From Benincasa hispida (Eukaryota > Streptophyta > Magnoliopsida > Cucurbitales > Cucurbitaceae): a stretch of DNA of 64,000 nt. The DNA is taken from assembly GCF_009727055.1 (NCBI RefSeq), contig NW_024064356.1, forward strand, positions 409,924 through 473,923, in the 5' to 3' direction. A program made the position numbers and the translations under genes. Shown here piece by piece: positions 47,090-58,474 of the stretch; position 1 is the first letter of the stretch, and each line of letters begins with the position of its first letter. The notes under the pieces are model-generated. The model had not been told where the DNA came from, made no database searches, and saw only the letters and a list, made by a program, of their open reading frames with translations.

Positions 47090-47122
<33 letters not shown>
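47090..47122. repeat. Microsatellite (TA)n
   Basis: About 16 TA units followed by TTAATAGG. Confidence 0.95.
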
Positions 47123-47128
<6 letters not shown>

Positions 47129-47160
47129 GGGATGATATATAATATTCTAAGAGGAGTGAG

Positions 47161-48078
47161 ACTTTTATGTAATGAAGGAATTTTTTACCGTCCAAGGTTT
47201 TTGTAGGGATGAGGATGGAAAACTTTGTTTGTCTCAGTCACTCTACCAAGTTGATATTTGTAATCCAAACAGTTAGGATATATTTTTAAAAACAAGTCAT
47301 TTTGAAAAGAATCGAAATATTTGACAACCACTCTAAATAGTTGTTGAAACTCTCTCAAAATTCATTTTAAAACGTTTTTATAGTTATTATTTTTTTAAGA
47401 AAAAAAAAGAAAATAATTTTTTCTCTAATCAATCTAGATAGGTCCTTAGTCTAAATTCTTCAAGAGGATTGAAGAATAATAAGATTTAATAATAATATAA
47501 GATAAATTATAGAAAATGCCCATGAATTTTGTACATTATTTTAAAAGCATCCCTAAACTTTCAAAAGTTTTAATAATACCTTTAAACTTAAAAAAAAAAA
47601 AAAAGTTAAAAAATATCTTTATTGTTAATTTTGGATGCAAACAGTTAGCATATACTTTGTTTCAAAAATATATATGAACTTTTAAAAGTTTCATTAAAAT
47701 TCTTAATTTTTTTACAATAGAAAAACATCCTTACTATTAATATATGGACGAAAATCACCAATACCTTATTATAAAAATACCTCTAACCTCTCCGCATGGC
47801 ATTAAGACCCTTTAAATCATTAAAAATAAATAAATAAAACAAAGCCCTAATGGTAGAAATATTTTATTTTTTATTTTATACATAATTCAATATTAAAAAT
47901 ATGATCAAAGTCCCACGTGATTAAATTAGGTTATGTATATATAATTAGGGATTATATATATATATATTTGAGGGAAATTAATTCTTATGTAACGAAGGAA
48001 TCTTCCACTCACATTCGAAAGCTTTTGTAGGGATGAGGATGTGGAACTTTCTTTTGTTTCGATCTCACTCTATTGACA
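47161..48078 (+). repeat. Pair of diverged direct repeats of about 95 bp
   Basis: 47161-47255 and 47983-48078 share CTTATGTAA, GAAGGAAT, TTTTGTAGGGATGAGGAT, AACTTT and a CTCACTCTA-like end in the same order, with AAATTCTT plus GAAGAATAAT further on. They are separated by about 720 bp of AT-rich sequence. A weaker third match is near 46980-47070. Confidence 0.6.
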
Positions 48079-49603
48079 CTTTATAAACAAATCCTTATAA
48101 GTCCAAATTCTTTAGGATAATAAATTTGAAGAATAATTTTGTTTTTGTTTATTAACGATGATAATCCATACACCTCGTATAAAAATATATATTGGAATTT
48201 TGAAGTAAACCCTCTTACCATTATTAAATATATAGTATAGTACTTGACTTAAATTTTTTAACACATCTTATCATGTTTAAAAAACACACGAATTACTTCT
48301 CTGATTGTTAATTGACTTTGAAATGTAACTCACTTGTTTATCTAATATTACATCAAAGTTCATGAAATCCAAACAGAAATTCAGTAAAAAAAAAATTTGA
48401 TTCAAGAATGATAGAACTTAACGAGATGCATCATCTTAAAGGGTTATGTTGAGGATTCCACATGAAAAATATGAAAGACCTCACAATCATTAAGAAACAC
48501 ATGAGCTACTCCTCCCATTGTAAATGACTTTAAGATGAGGTGTCTAATTATAATATCGACATGGATGGTTATTTTCTATCTTTTTTTAGTAGAAGGAAAA
48601 TATAAAAAAACAAAAACCAAATAACAATCAAAAGGTGGCATCCCTACTATGGACCTCATGGGCCCATGATAGGTGATATTCTAGCTAAATAATATTTCTA
48701 ACACATTGTTTTGCACATGTGGCAAATGTATGCACGACGATATATCAAAAGTTTCTTAAAATGTGAAGAGAAAATTCTACACATGAGACATCGATTATCT
48801 TTCTAAAGATCGATAGTTTCATCTCCCGATTTAATTGTTTTCTAAGAATATTCTAGGAGAAAAAGAAGTAAAGAGATTTGGTGGGGATATCTTGGAATAT
48901 CCAAGCTATGATTTGAAGAGTGTGAAATAATTAGACAAGTGGGAGATGTGGGGGGATGTTCATAAATCTTGATAAGGACACCATGTTTGTGGAGGAAATT
49001 TTACCTCAAAAAAGGGAGTTGCCTTGATCAACCATTTTTATTATTTTTTTTTAAAAAAAAAGGGAAAAAAATCCAAACTCCAATTTTTTTTTATTTTAGA
49101 AAAACATTTATCATGTAATTTTATCATATGCTTGGAACTTTATAGATAAGGAGGGCATGTTGGTCATTTTGACTTAAAAAATGTAAAGTAGGTTTGTGGA
49201 AAAGAAAAACAAGAGAAGGACCAACTTTTTGTTTTGGATAAGATTGTTTTTCTCTCTCCTTTAAGAAAACACACCATATGCCATGGAGTAATTAAGTTGG
49301 TCCAAATTTTAGGCATAATTTCAATTTAGTCCTTCAAAAAAAAAAAAAAAAAAACATTTCATTTGGTCTATATGATTTGGTTAAACTTAAGTGATGATTT
49401 TTACATAATTATCTTTAGTCTACTGAAGACTAAGTGGGTCGTCTTTTAAAGTCCATAACGATTGAATTGAAACTAAAATAAAATCACAAGATACATTAAA
49501 AAAAAATTAAAAACCATTGGAATCAAATTGTTACTCTGCTCAAACCATAAAGACTAAGTTTGTAAAGTAATTTGACTCTCTTGTGTGGAAAAATATTACT
49601 GCA
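48079..49603. other. AT-rich sequence, no gene seen
   Basis: Contains A and T homopolymer runs and no useful open frame. Confidence 0.4.
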
Positions 49604-50169
49604 TAGGGGTGTTAAAAAAACTCGATGACCCGAAAAAACCGATCAACCCAACACAATTCTTTGTTATGAACTTTTTTGGGTTGGGTTGGGTTCAAATAAA
49701 TAAAAATTTTATGGGTTGGGTTGGTTCATAGGTCACCTAAAATAATCCAAACCAACCCGAACTTATTATTAACTTAAAAATGTAATTTTTTTCGCTTATG
49801 TACAATTAGATATATTATATTTATTTTATTTTTAATTTTATCATTTTTTTGGATAACTTATTTTTCAACAACTCTTAAAAATAGTTTTTTTTTTCATTTT
49901 GAAAAATGATTATACATTATATAAATTGAAATTGAGTTGTTAATCTTAATTCATATATGAAAATAGTTAAATCAAATTTTTACATATTAATATTACTTCC
50001 TTTTATAAAAAAAAATTTAAATAAATGACCCGAATAATCTTAACCAACCCAAATGTTTATGGTTGAGTTGAGTTGGGTTCATTTTTTAACGAGGATTATT
50101 TAGGTTGAAAGAAATTTACAATCCGAACAATTGAGTTGAGTTTCTTCAACCCAACCCAATTCAACCCTA
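49604..50169. mobile_element. hAT-type MITE, 566 bp, TSD TTACTGYA
   Basis: Starts TAGGGGTG and ends CAACCCTA, inverted at the termini. It is flanked by 8-bp near-identical copies TTACTGCA (49596-49603) and TTACTGTA (50170-50177). An 8-bp duplication and short terminal repeats of this kind point to hAT. The body has repeated GGGTTGGGTT words near both ends in opposite orientation, and no coding capacity. Confidence 0.75.
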
Positions 50170-50177
50170 TTACTGTA

Positions 50178-51882
50178 AACTAGATAATTATGTCCGATCA
50201 TAGAAACTTTAAAGTTCTAGGGGTATTTTAATTTTTTTATGCAATAAACGGCCATAATAAAAAAAAATATAAGTATAAATACACCACAAATTATTTGAAT
50301 TATATATATTATGATGAACAAGATATGATGAAGATTACGTATCTCTATAATTTAGTCACGACGGTCATAGCTAAAAACTCTCTTGAATATCTCAAGTTTC
50401 TCCCCCAAAATCATTCAACTACATTTTTAGAGTGATCAAAATGGTTTATATATGTTTTTTTTTTCTTATGAGTAACAAAATGAGCAACTCCAATAATCAA
50501 TTGGCTGACTTTACAAACATCTTTTATATTTTAACTCTTTAAATTAGAAACACATTTTTTTTTTCTCGTTCGAGAGTGTTGTCTTTATCCCTACATGTAA
50601 AAGAAAAGAAGAAGACTACATAATGCATTAAATTCAAAATTCTTATTTAAATCGGGTTCGTTCTTTTAATTCTTTTTAAACTCTAAAATCGAACCGGGTC
50701 GATGATTAGAGACTTATCAACTTCCACGTGGCATGGACAATTCAGAAATGTAGTCCTAAGTTGTCTCTGGAAGCTTCATTGGAATAGCGAGATGTCTTTA
50801 TTCTTTTATTTATTTATTTTATGATTATTATTTTTCCATATAAAATGACAAAGTAAAAGCAAAAAGGAAAAATAACAATGTCATAATTTCTTTTTTCTAA
50901 AGGAAGCTGGTCCCGTAATCCATTTCATCATGACCTGAATTTGTCCATATCCATCCAACGGTCAGTATTTATCACACGTAAAATGCACCACACAAAAGAC
51001 AAATAATTATGTACTTTTCGAATCCGATTTAGATCGAACAAACGGACTTTTTAAGTGTTTAAAAATAACGTGATAAAAAATATTAAGTAAAGTTATTAAA
51101 AATAGATCGATCTAAATTATAATGAAGTAATTATAACGTCGTTATGGATTTGTGATTGGTTTTGATTATTATTGTTAACATAAGTATATAGGTCAGCAGT
51201 TTAGATATTGGCTCTTTCTGTTGAAGTTGGATATTTAAATTTCTATCTTTGTATTTGTTACAATTGATCAAAAATAAAAGAAAATTTGACTTTACGATCA
51301 ACCTTTTAAATTGTTAGAAAGAAAATCTTTTGTTTTAAGTTTCTATCTGTATTCGTAATTGTAACTTTTTAAATACTAAGGATAAAATTGAAATAAACTA
51401 AATCAGATAAAATACTCCTAATATTTGTAGTTTGTTTTTATTTTTCGTTGATGTTTCTAAATATTTGTTTACTAATGTTTCAATTTGTCCTTTTTAAGGA
51501 ACGTTTAAAGTAAGGAGTGGATTTGTGTAGTTATTATAAAGAAAAAAAATTAATAAGAGAGAATTTTTGTTAATTAAAAAATAAAAAGGAATTGGGGTAG
51601 GGGAAAAATTGAATTAATTAGCAACTAGGTTTGAATATTATTTTTAGCTTCAACCCATTTTAGTCCATCCATTTAGAAAGGTTGAATTTATAGATTCTTC
51701 ATTTGTTTTCAATCTAATATGTTTATAACAATTTTAGCACAATACTTTTAATAAATTTCTTAAAATTTAACTACCATGTTGTAGTTTGTATTAGTGAGTT
51801 TTTGTTATGAAAAAATTATGTTAGAATTTTGTAAATAGAAAAAAAAAAATACAACTTTTAAAATTTTCATACAAAAATTAAA
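50178..51882. other. AT-rich sequence, no gene seen
   Basis: No open frame above 60 codons and no recognised element. Confidence 0.4.
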
Positions 51883-51904
51883 GGTCTTAACCAATTGAGC
51901 TATA
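51883..51904 (-). repeat. SINE/tRNA A-box-like fragment
   Basis: The minus strand reads TATAGCTCAATTGGTTAAGA, very close to the 5' part of a tRNA (A box TAGCTCAATTGGTTAAGAC). No B box follows within normal distance, so it is a fragment and not a tRNA gene. Confidence 0.4.
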
Positions 51905-53301
51905 GATAAAGAAGTCGATTCTCAAATGAATATTAAAATACGAATTTAATGTTTCTTTTGTACAAGTTATCTTAATCTTATTTAATAATATAATTATATT
52001 GGAATTCATTCGCTGTTTGTTTTCTTTTTAAAATAAACTATGGACTTTACTAATTATGATTCATAATCAAATTAAATTTCCATGGGTGGGATAATGTTGT
52101 AAATGTAATGAAATCCTTGACATGGAATTCTAATCTACCAAATGAATAAGCTTTAAATAAATTTAATTAATTATTAGGAAAAAAAGTAAAGAAATTTAAA
52201 GTCTTTTTGTTCTCATCCTTCCCCATAAATAAGGGAGAAAAAGTCATCAAATCAAACTTTCCAAAAAGCCGCCTTTTCTTTTCTTTTCTCTCTATCAAAA
52301 TTTCAACATTAATTTAGAAAAATTATAGTGGATATAAAAAAAATTGTTAAATCTATAATTTTTTTTTGTTTGAGTTCAACCATATGCGGTGTCTTTACAG
52401 AAAAAAAAAAAAAAATAGATTCAGACTTTTACTTTTTGCTCGATGATATATCCTATGTCAATTGAATTATGTTATTATTAACTATATTTACAAATCTATT
52501 CGATGGAAAAATAATTTGCAAATTTACTCGGTGGCGGATTGAGAATTTTTTCTAAAGACGACACAAACACATATAAATTTAATTTTAAATGCATTGATAT
52601 AGTATTCAAATCATACAATATCGTCAAAGCGAACATAATTAACTAATATACGAATAATGACATATCCAAAATTTCATGTTAGGGGCACAACTTTATATAA
52701 GATTAAAAATTTAACCCGTTAACTTCTAAATTTGTGTTATATATAGTTCTTGAATTTTAAAAAATATATACTAAATCGTTGAAATTTTGATATGTGTGTT
52801 TTATATGTACCAGACATTTTATTAAAAAAAATAAATAAAAATTAACCATCGGCTAAAAAATTGAAAATTTGAGCTTCAATTAGAAATAAAAACAATTTTT
52901 TTTGTCTAATACAACGATTATTTTTTAAACATTTTTAATATTTATGAAGTTTTGAGATACTAAATTGAAAGTTTATATATTTGTTAAAAATTTTCAAGGG
53001 ATTTTTTAAGTACCATTTTTTAGGGACTTATTAGAGTTAAATTGAAAGATTAGGTATTTATTAGTCAATTTTAAAAATTAAGGATTAAACTTGTACTAAT
53101 TTCAATGTCATTTAAAATAATGATAAAGTAAATAAAAATAAAAAATTATGTGAAAAATGATGTTTGTATATCTTAATTTTTAAAAACTAAAAACCAATAG
53201 CTAAATCTGTACCATTAAAAAATATTTATATATAAATATATACACATATGTGATAAAAAAAAATAAAAATGGAATTAATCTTTTCTAGGCCATTGTTAGT
53301 G
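51905..53301. other. AT-rich sequence, no gene seen
   Basis: Many A and T runs; nothing else supported. Confidence 0.4.
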
Positions 53302-53316
53302 NNNNNNNNNNNNNNN
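53302..53316. other. Assembly gap of 15 N
   Basis: Short N run just 23 bp before the CACTA left end. Confidence 0.99.
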
Positions 53317-53359
53317 AAATTACATCTTAGCTAATTCGACAGTACTACAAAAACTGTAT

Positions 53360-53680
53360 TACTTGAAGTTTTTTCGTAGTCAAGTATTAATGTTAGTTGA
53401 CATTTTTAAAAATGTCAAGTAATCCAGTGTCAAGAATAAGAGATTTTTTTTACTGCCTACAAGCGTCAAGCTGTCATTTACTTGATACGTTATAATTGTT
53501 AAATATATGAGATCTCTTGACTTATTTTAAGTGTCAAGTATCTAAATTTTTGACATTTATTATAGATCAAAATTTTCATAACTTGACAGTTTTTATTTGT
53601 CAAATGTAATTTCTTCTTAACACCCAAAAACGGACAACTTAAGGAATATTTGATACATTTTGCTTGTCAAGTTCGTATGT
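53360..53680. repeat. Subterminal repeats of the CACTA element
   Basis: The words GTCAAGTATT, TTGACATTTTT, GTCAAGTAATCC, GTCAAGCTGTC, GTCAAGTATCT and ACTTGACAGTTTT recur within about 320 bp of the left end. Near the right end ACTTGACATTTTT and GTCAAGTAATT recur at 61104-61134. Such clusters are where CACTA transposases bind. Confidence 0.65.
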
Positions 53681-53681
53681 G

Positions 53682-53706
53682 TTTATATATATATATATAT
53701 ATATAT
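53682..53706. repeat. Microsatellite (TA)n
   Basis: About 12 TA units within the CACTA element, close to the subterminal repeats. Confidence 0.95.
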
Positions 53707-54602
53707 TATTAGAAATTACCTATAATTGCTCTTGTTTTAAAGTCCAACAATGACACATTAAAAAGGATAATCCTTTACTAAAAAAATAAACAAACACAAC
53801 AATTTAAACATCAATCAACTCAAATTTTTCCATCAACCTAACAAAGTTCATATATATATCTTCAACATATTATCGTATACACAACCTCATGTTAACAAAG
53901 TTCATATATGAACAATTTCTAAGTTAGAAGACTATTAACCCCATATGAACAATTTAAAAAAAATGTATAATCCTAATATAAACTAAAATCCCAAAAGAAT
54001 TATCAAACACATATCTAACAATTCCAAAAATTACACAACTATCTATATCAAGTACCCTATATGATCAACACATATTTCCAACATTACAATCTACGTTTCA
54101 CATATACTAACAAAATATGTCAATCCCATATGAAAAAGTAATGTCAACATATACTCCTAACTCATATCTTCAAGAAAATGAGCACCCATATCTCCATAAG
54201 TACATCTTCAAAAAAATGATCAAACTTTTTGTCAAATCTAAAAAATTTAGGTCGTCGCCATCACATGCAGGAACCCAAAAATTCAGCTAGCTCAACTTGT
54301 ACCTTATCCAACTCAAATTATGAGTACGAATCTCTTGTATCAATCGATATAAAGGCCAAATATTGAAGTTAATACTTGTTTTATCTTAGGCTATATATAT
54401 GAAAAATACATAAACATATATAAGGCAAAAATCAATAAAATGTACAACAACTTGAATTGACAATAAGCAAATTAAGGTGAAGACATTTAATTTAAGAACT
54501 CATGAATCACCCAAGCAAAGGTAGTTAGCATATCATTGACAAGAAAAAGATGAAGCAATAAGCAACTTCTAGTCCATTCAAATATAGTAAGAATGACCAT
54601 AA
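53707..54602. other. CACTA interior, no gene seen
   Basis: AT-rich, A- and C-rich on the plus strand. No exon-like segment recognised here. Confidence 0.4.
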
Positions 54603-54676
54603 TTATGGAACATTATGAAGGAAGGATTGGAAAATATCACCATCAGCTCGAAGAAGCATGTGCATGAAAGTTCCAC
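54603..54676 (-). pseudogene. Candidate terminal exon in the CACTA element
   Basis: On the minus strand a T-rich tract ending TTTTTTTCAG precedes GTGGAACTTTCATGC. The frame entered one base pair in encodes about 23 residues, starting GTFMHMLLRADGDIF and ending in a stop at 54603-54605. A second acceptor (CTTGCAG) 18 bp upstream gives another open frame. No family is recognised. It may be a last exon of a degenerate transposase-associated or captured gene, or chance. Confidence 0.25.
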
Positions 54677-55058
54677 CTGAAAAAAAGTGAACAGCTGCAA
54701 GATATAGATTTTACAAAAGAAACCAAGTTCTGGATAATCTACACCTAAGCAATCTAGGGAAGATTGTCAAACATTATAACTAATCATCTACTAACAAGAA
54801 TTGTTCACATGAGAATTGTTCCATACTACATCACAAAAGGCTTTGATAACTAAACCTTATAATAAGATTCAATTCAACCTACTTGCTTCTACCTTCATGT
54901 TACACGATAAAATTACTCAGACAGAAGACTAACATAAGAATCTGCTCTTGCATTTGATGATCGAAGTTTGCAAACAAAAGGTTCCCACACGTTAGGACCT
55001 ATGCTACAACACTTATATTGATGTGCAAAAGTGGAAAACATATTGGAACTCACCTAAC

Positions 55059-57085
55059 TGTTGGGATTGATGTCCTAATTCTCCCGGAGTCTCGTAGTTT
55101 GTAAACATTATACATATTGTTATTAATAAAATAAGAGTTATTTTATTTACATTTACTCATATACAATAAACAAAGATCCGTGGTTATTGTAAGTAAACTT
55201 AAGCATGTATATGAGATATATAAGTGGATCATGCCTTAAGTAATAACATGAAAGGTCTATAGTATAAGAATAAAGGAGGGACACCTTATCCTAGTGATAC
55301 GACCTGCTTTGTAGAGGTTTACAAGTGTTGTGAATTACTACAAATGACCTGTTCCTGACCATTCATGTGGAGACATGTGAGCGGGGGTATCCTATACAAA
55401 GAGTTTGTATAAAATCGGACCACGAAATGATTCGTCTCTTTACTTACATCTCACTAAAATGACCATGGGTGACATGACCTTAATCCTAAGTGTTTTGAGA
55501 ACTCCTGCCTTTAAGGGCGATCCTTTGATTATTATGGGTGAGAGTGACCAAATTGCCAACTCAACAAGCCTACCTTTTTGGGGATTTGTTTGATTGGGGA
55601 GATGGGAACTCAGTTACACAAGGCAGAATTCACTCCTTCCCCGAAGCAGGGGTAAGTAGATAGATTGCTCCCTTAAGGGCTGATTATGGGTCTTAAACAT
55701 AGTGGTCACATCCTCTCTTTGGAAGAGAGAACCCAGTCATAGTAGGACTATGACTTATTTTTCATTAGAGGAATTAGTGGTACTTAAGAAGTTAGATGTA
55801 ACTACAGGGGCAAAACGGTAAATTGACCCAGCTGTACTTACGAGCAATTTGTGAATGGTTATCGTACTGTTGATTGGTTAATATGGACACATAAATATAT
55901 TTGTAGTGAGAAGAGTGCAACTGTCGATCTTTATTGGAGTACTTGACAGTTAACGGATGGTGGATCCCGTGACTAAAGAGTTTAGTCAGTTATTCACGTA
56001 CCGTTGGAGCTTCAAGCTACATGTTCATAAGGTCCCCTTGGTAGCTCAATGAATTCAAGTTGAGAATAAGTTCTTGGGGTTGATTTGAAGTATTCAAATT
56101 AACAAGAGGAAATTCAATTGTATATGATATAATTGGTGTGATGTATGAGATACATCAAGTGGAGGATTAAAGTAAATATGATTTACATTAAGTACCATAA
56201 AATAGAAAAAGAACTATGGTTTATATGTTTCATGAGATGAAATATTAAAACTCTAGGTTATAAATATAATATGGTAAGTTGGTTATCATATTTATTTATA
56301 ATATATTAATTATATGATAATTGATTTCTTTTTCTTTAATAACCGATTGAGTGGGAGGTTATTGGTGGTTTTATGGTAATCGTGAGATAAAAAGGAAAAA
56401 TATTTTCCTAAATTTAGGAGTGTTACTTCATTTGGAAAGTAACTCATGGATAAGCTATCAAGTGAAAGTGTTTCATCAAGCGATAGTCTTTCAGAGACTA
56501 AACGATCGCACCTTTGACTATACGATAGTCATTCAACTGATCGTAGCTAAACGATCGAGTGACAAGTCTATACGATAGGCTACCATTTATTAAACGATTG
56601 AGCATATCGTCTATACAATAGACAGTATCTTATCTCCCACTTGCTCGATCGTCTACTCGATTGTTGTCCTCTTGTCTCTTCCTTAAGCCAAGTTCATACA
56701 GAGCCCACAACTTCTGGATTCTCACACCGAGAATACCAAGGTAACTATTGTAGTGGTGTCCTCACTTAGTTCGTTATGTTCGATTGGGTTCGAGGAAGCT
56801 GTTGGCCGTTCATTGTGTTTGTGTTATTGTTCGTGTTGTTTCGGTCGTTGTGTTCGAGAGTTGATGTTCTTGGACGCTTGGAGATTGATCGAGGGATTTT
56901 TAAAGAATATTTCTTCAAAGGTATGCATCCTCTATCCCTTGATACTCTTGTTAGCATGCTATAATTTCGTTTTGTGCATGACCTGTTAGTTTCCGTTTGT
57001 ACTGTAATTGTTTATGTTCAATTCGAATAGAATTTGGAACGATCCTTCCGCTGCTCATGGAAATCCTCATACTTGATTTTCTTCA
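55059..57085 (+). repeat. Family-A solo LTR inside the CACTA element, TSD CTAAC
   Basis: Starts TGTTGGGATTGATGTCC and ends TTGATTTTCTTCA, 2027 bp, with perfect duplications CTAAC at 55054-55058 and 57086-57090. It contains the TATA-like block at 56257-56274, the GATCG array at 56455-56660 and the CACACCGAGAATACCAAGG block. Frames at 55405-55593, 56351-56578 and 56753-56989 lie in the LTR and are not genes. It is the cleanest family-A copy for defining the LTR. Confidence 0.93.
56455..56660. repeat. LTR array of GATCG near-palindromes (solo LTR 55059-57085)
   Basis: Units include CTAAACGATCGCACC, CTATACGATAGTC, CTAAACGATCGAGTG, CTATACGATAGGC, TTAAACGATTGAG and CTCGATCGTCTACTCG. It lies 425-630 bp from the LTR 3' end. 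Confidence 0.8.
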
Positions 57086-57090
57086 CTAAC

Positions 57091-58469
57091 TTCACCAAAC
57101 ATATTTGAGTGGGAGCTGGAAAGTGTTTGACAAAATTTGAAGGGACTAAACCTGTAAACATTGAAATTATCAGGATCAATGTTTTACTCTTGACTGATCA
57201 ACTATCGAATCACTCAAACAATGATTATGAAACTAAACAAACAAGCTAATCTGAACTTTGAACATTGGTCACGATCCTAGATCTATCAAAATAAAGTTTA
57301 CAACAAATGATTTAGTTTAGATGACTTCCATATAGTCTGCACACTTTCATAAGTAAACTCAATATCATCAATGATGTTTTTTACACTTCTCAAATATAGA
57401 TATGTATTCAAAGAGACGTGAAAGAATTCTAAAGACATAACATTCTTGTGGATGAATTTAGGAATACATAATCAAATATGAAATAGTAAACATGTCAATC
57501 GAACAAAAGTTATAAACATCACAGGAAAAAGTTATCCCCTACACCAAAGTCATTAAGAAATTACCTGAAGTTCTGCTCCACGATAGCTACGGTGAACAAA
57601 AATCAGTTGATCCCATAATTGAATTCTTTTCTCTGAATTCCTCAATCAACTTCAATTATGTTACAAAGAAATGAAATAGAAAAAGCATGTGTATAATTTC
57701 ATTAAATGTTATATGAATTCAACTTTTATATGAAAAAGAGAGACCAAGAACATAGCATTATGAAGTCTTATCTTGTAATTCTCCATTGCTTATGCTTTCG
57801 AAGAATATGAATAAAATCCTCCTAAGGCTGTCTTCATAGTGAATGTAGGCTTCAAATGCTAAACCAATAATTGTGAGTGTTCTTCTTCCTCCTCCTTCCC
57901 TTCATCTACTTTCATTTGTTCACACTGAATTTCTACACATGTTAAGTTGATCTGAGAAGAAAGTTTTGATATAGAGGAGAAAAATGTGTAAAAAACTTAT
58001 ATCTAACCTGTCAAGATCCATTAAAAAAAATATTTTTAATTGTTTTGACCTAACAAATTTGTCATTCCCACTCCATAAAGATTTAAACCACAAGCATTTA
58101 GCCATTTTCAACCAACTTCAGAATTAAGGGCAAAAAACAAACTCTAATCCATTTTTTATTTTATCATTTCCCAATATTAAAATGTATGATCAACTAATTT
58201 TCCAAGGAACAAAAACACTGGACTCAAAATAGTTAATCGAAAAGCAAAGAGTGTGGACAAATTAAGGAACATCTCAATAATCTAATTCCCTAAAATGAAC
58301 ATCTCTGTACAAGAAGCAACCAAGAAACAGCAAGCACTGTCCAAACCACTTCTTAAAGAAATTTGGGGAATCACACATTTCACAAGAACCATCACAATCT
58401 ACATATCAAACTAAATTATTTTCATATCCCATAATGTTTTTAAAGAATTCAGAAGAGGAATTACACAAT
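57091..58469. other. CACTA interior with possible exon edges
   Basis: On the minus strand GTGAAGTTAG is followed, across the solo LTR, by GTGAGT (donor-like). Near 57565-57590 a short stretch lies between CACCGTAG and GTAATT. These may be splice sites of a decayed gene. No readable protein. The minus frame at 57920-58111 has no family features. Confidence 0.3.
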
Positions 58470-58474
58470 CTTAC

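Noticed and set aside
49670..50160. GGGTTGGGTT words considered as interstitial telomere repeats
   Set aside because: Plant telomere repeat is TTTAGGG; these words belong to a MITE with clear ends and target duplication.
51883..51904. tRNA gene
   Set aside because: Only the A-box half resembles a tRNA; no B box or cloverleaf can be drawn.
240..56660. GATCG arrays considered as CRISPR arrays or centromere satellite
   Set aside because: Units are short, variable, without fixed spacers or fixed period, and are bound to a retrotransposon family in a plant genome.
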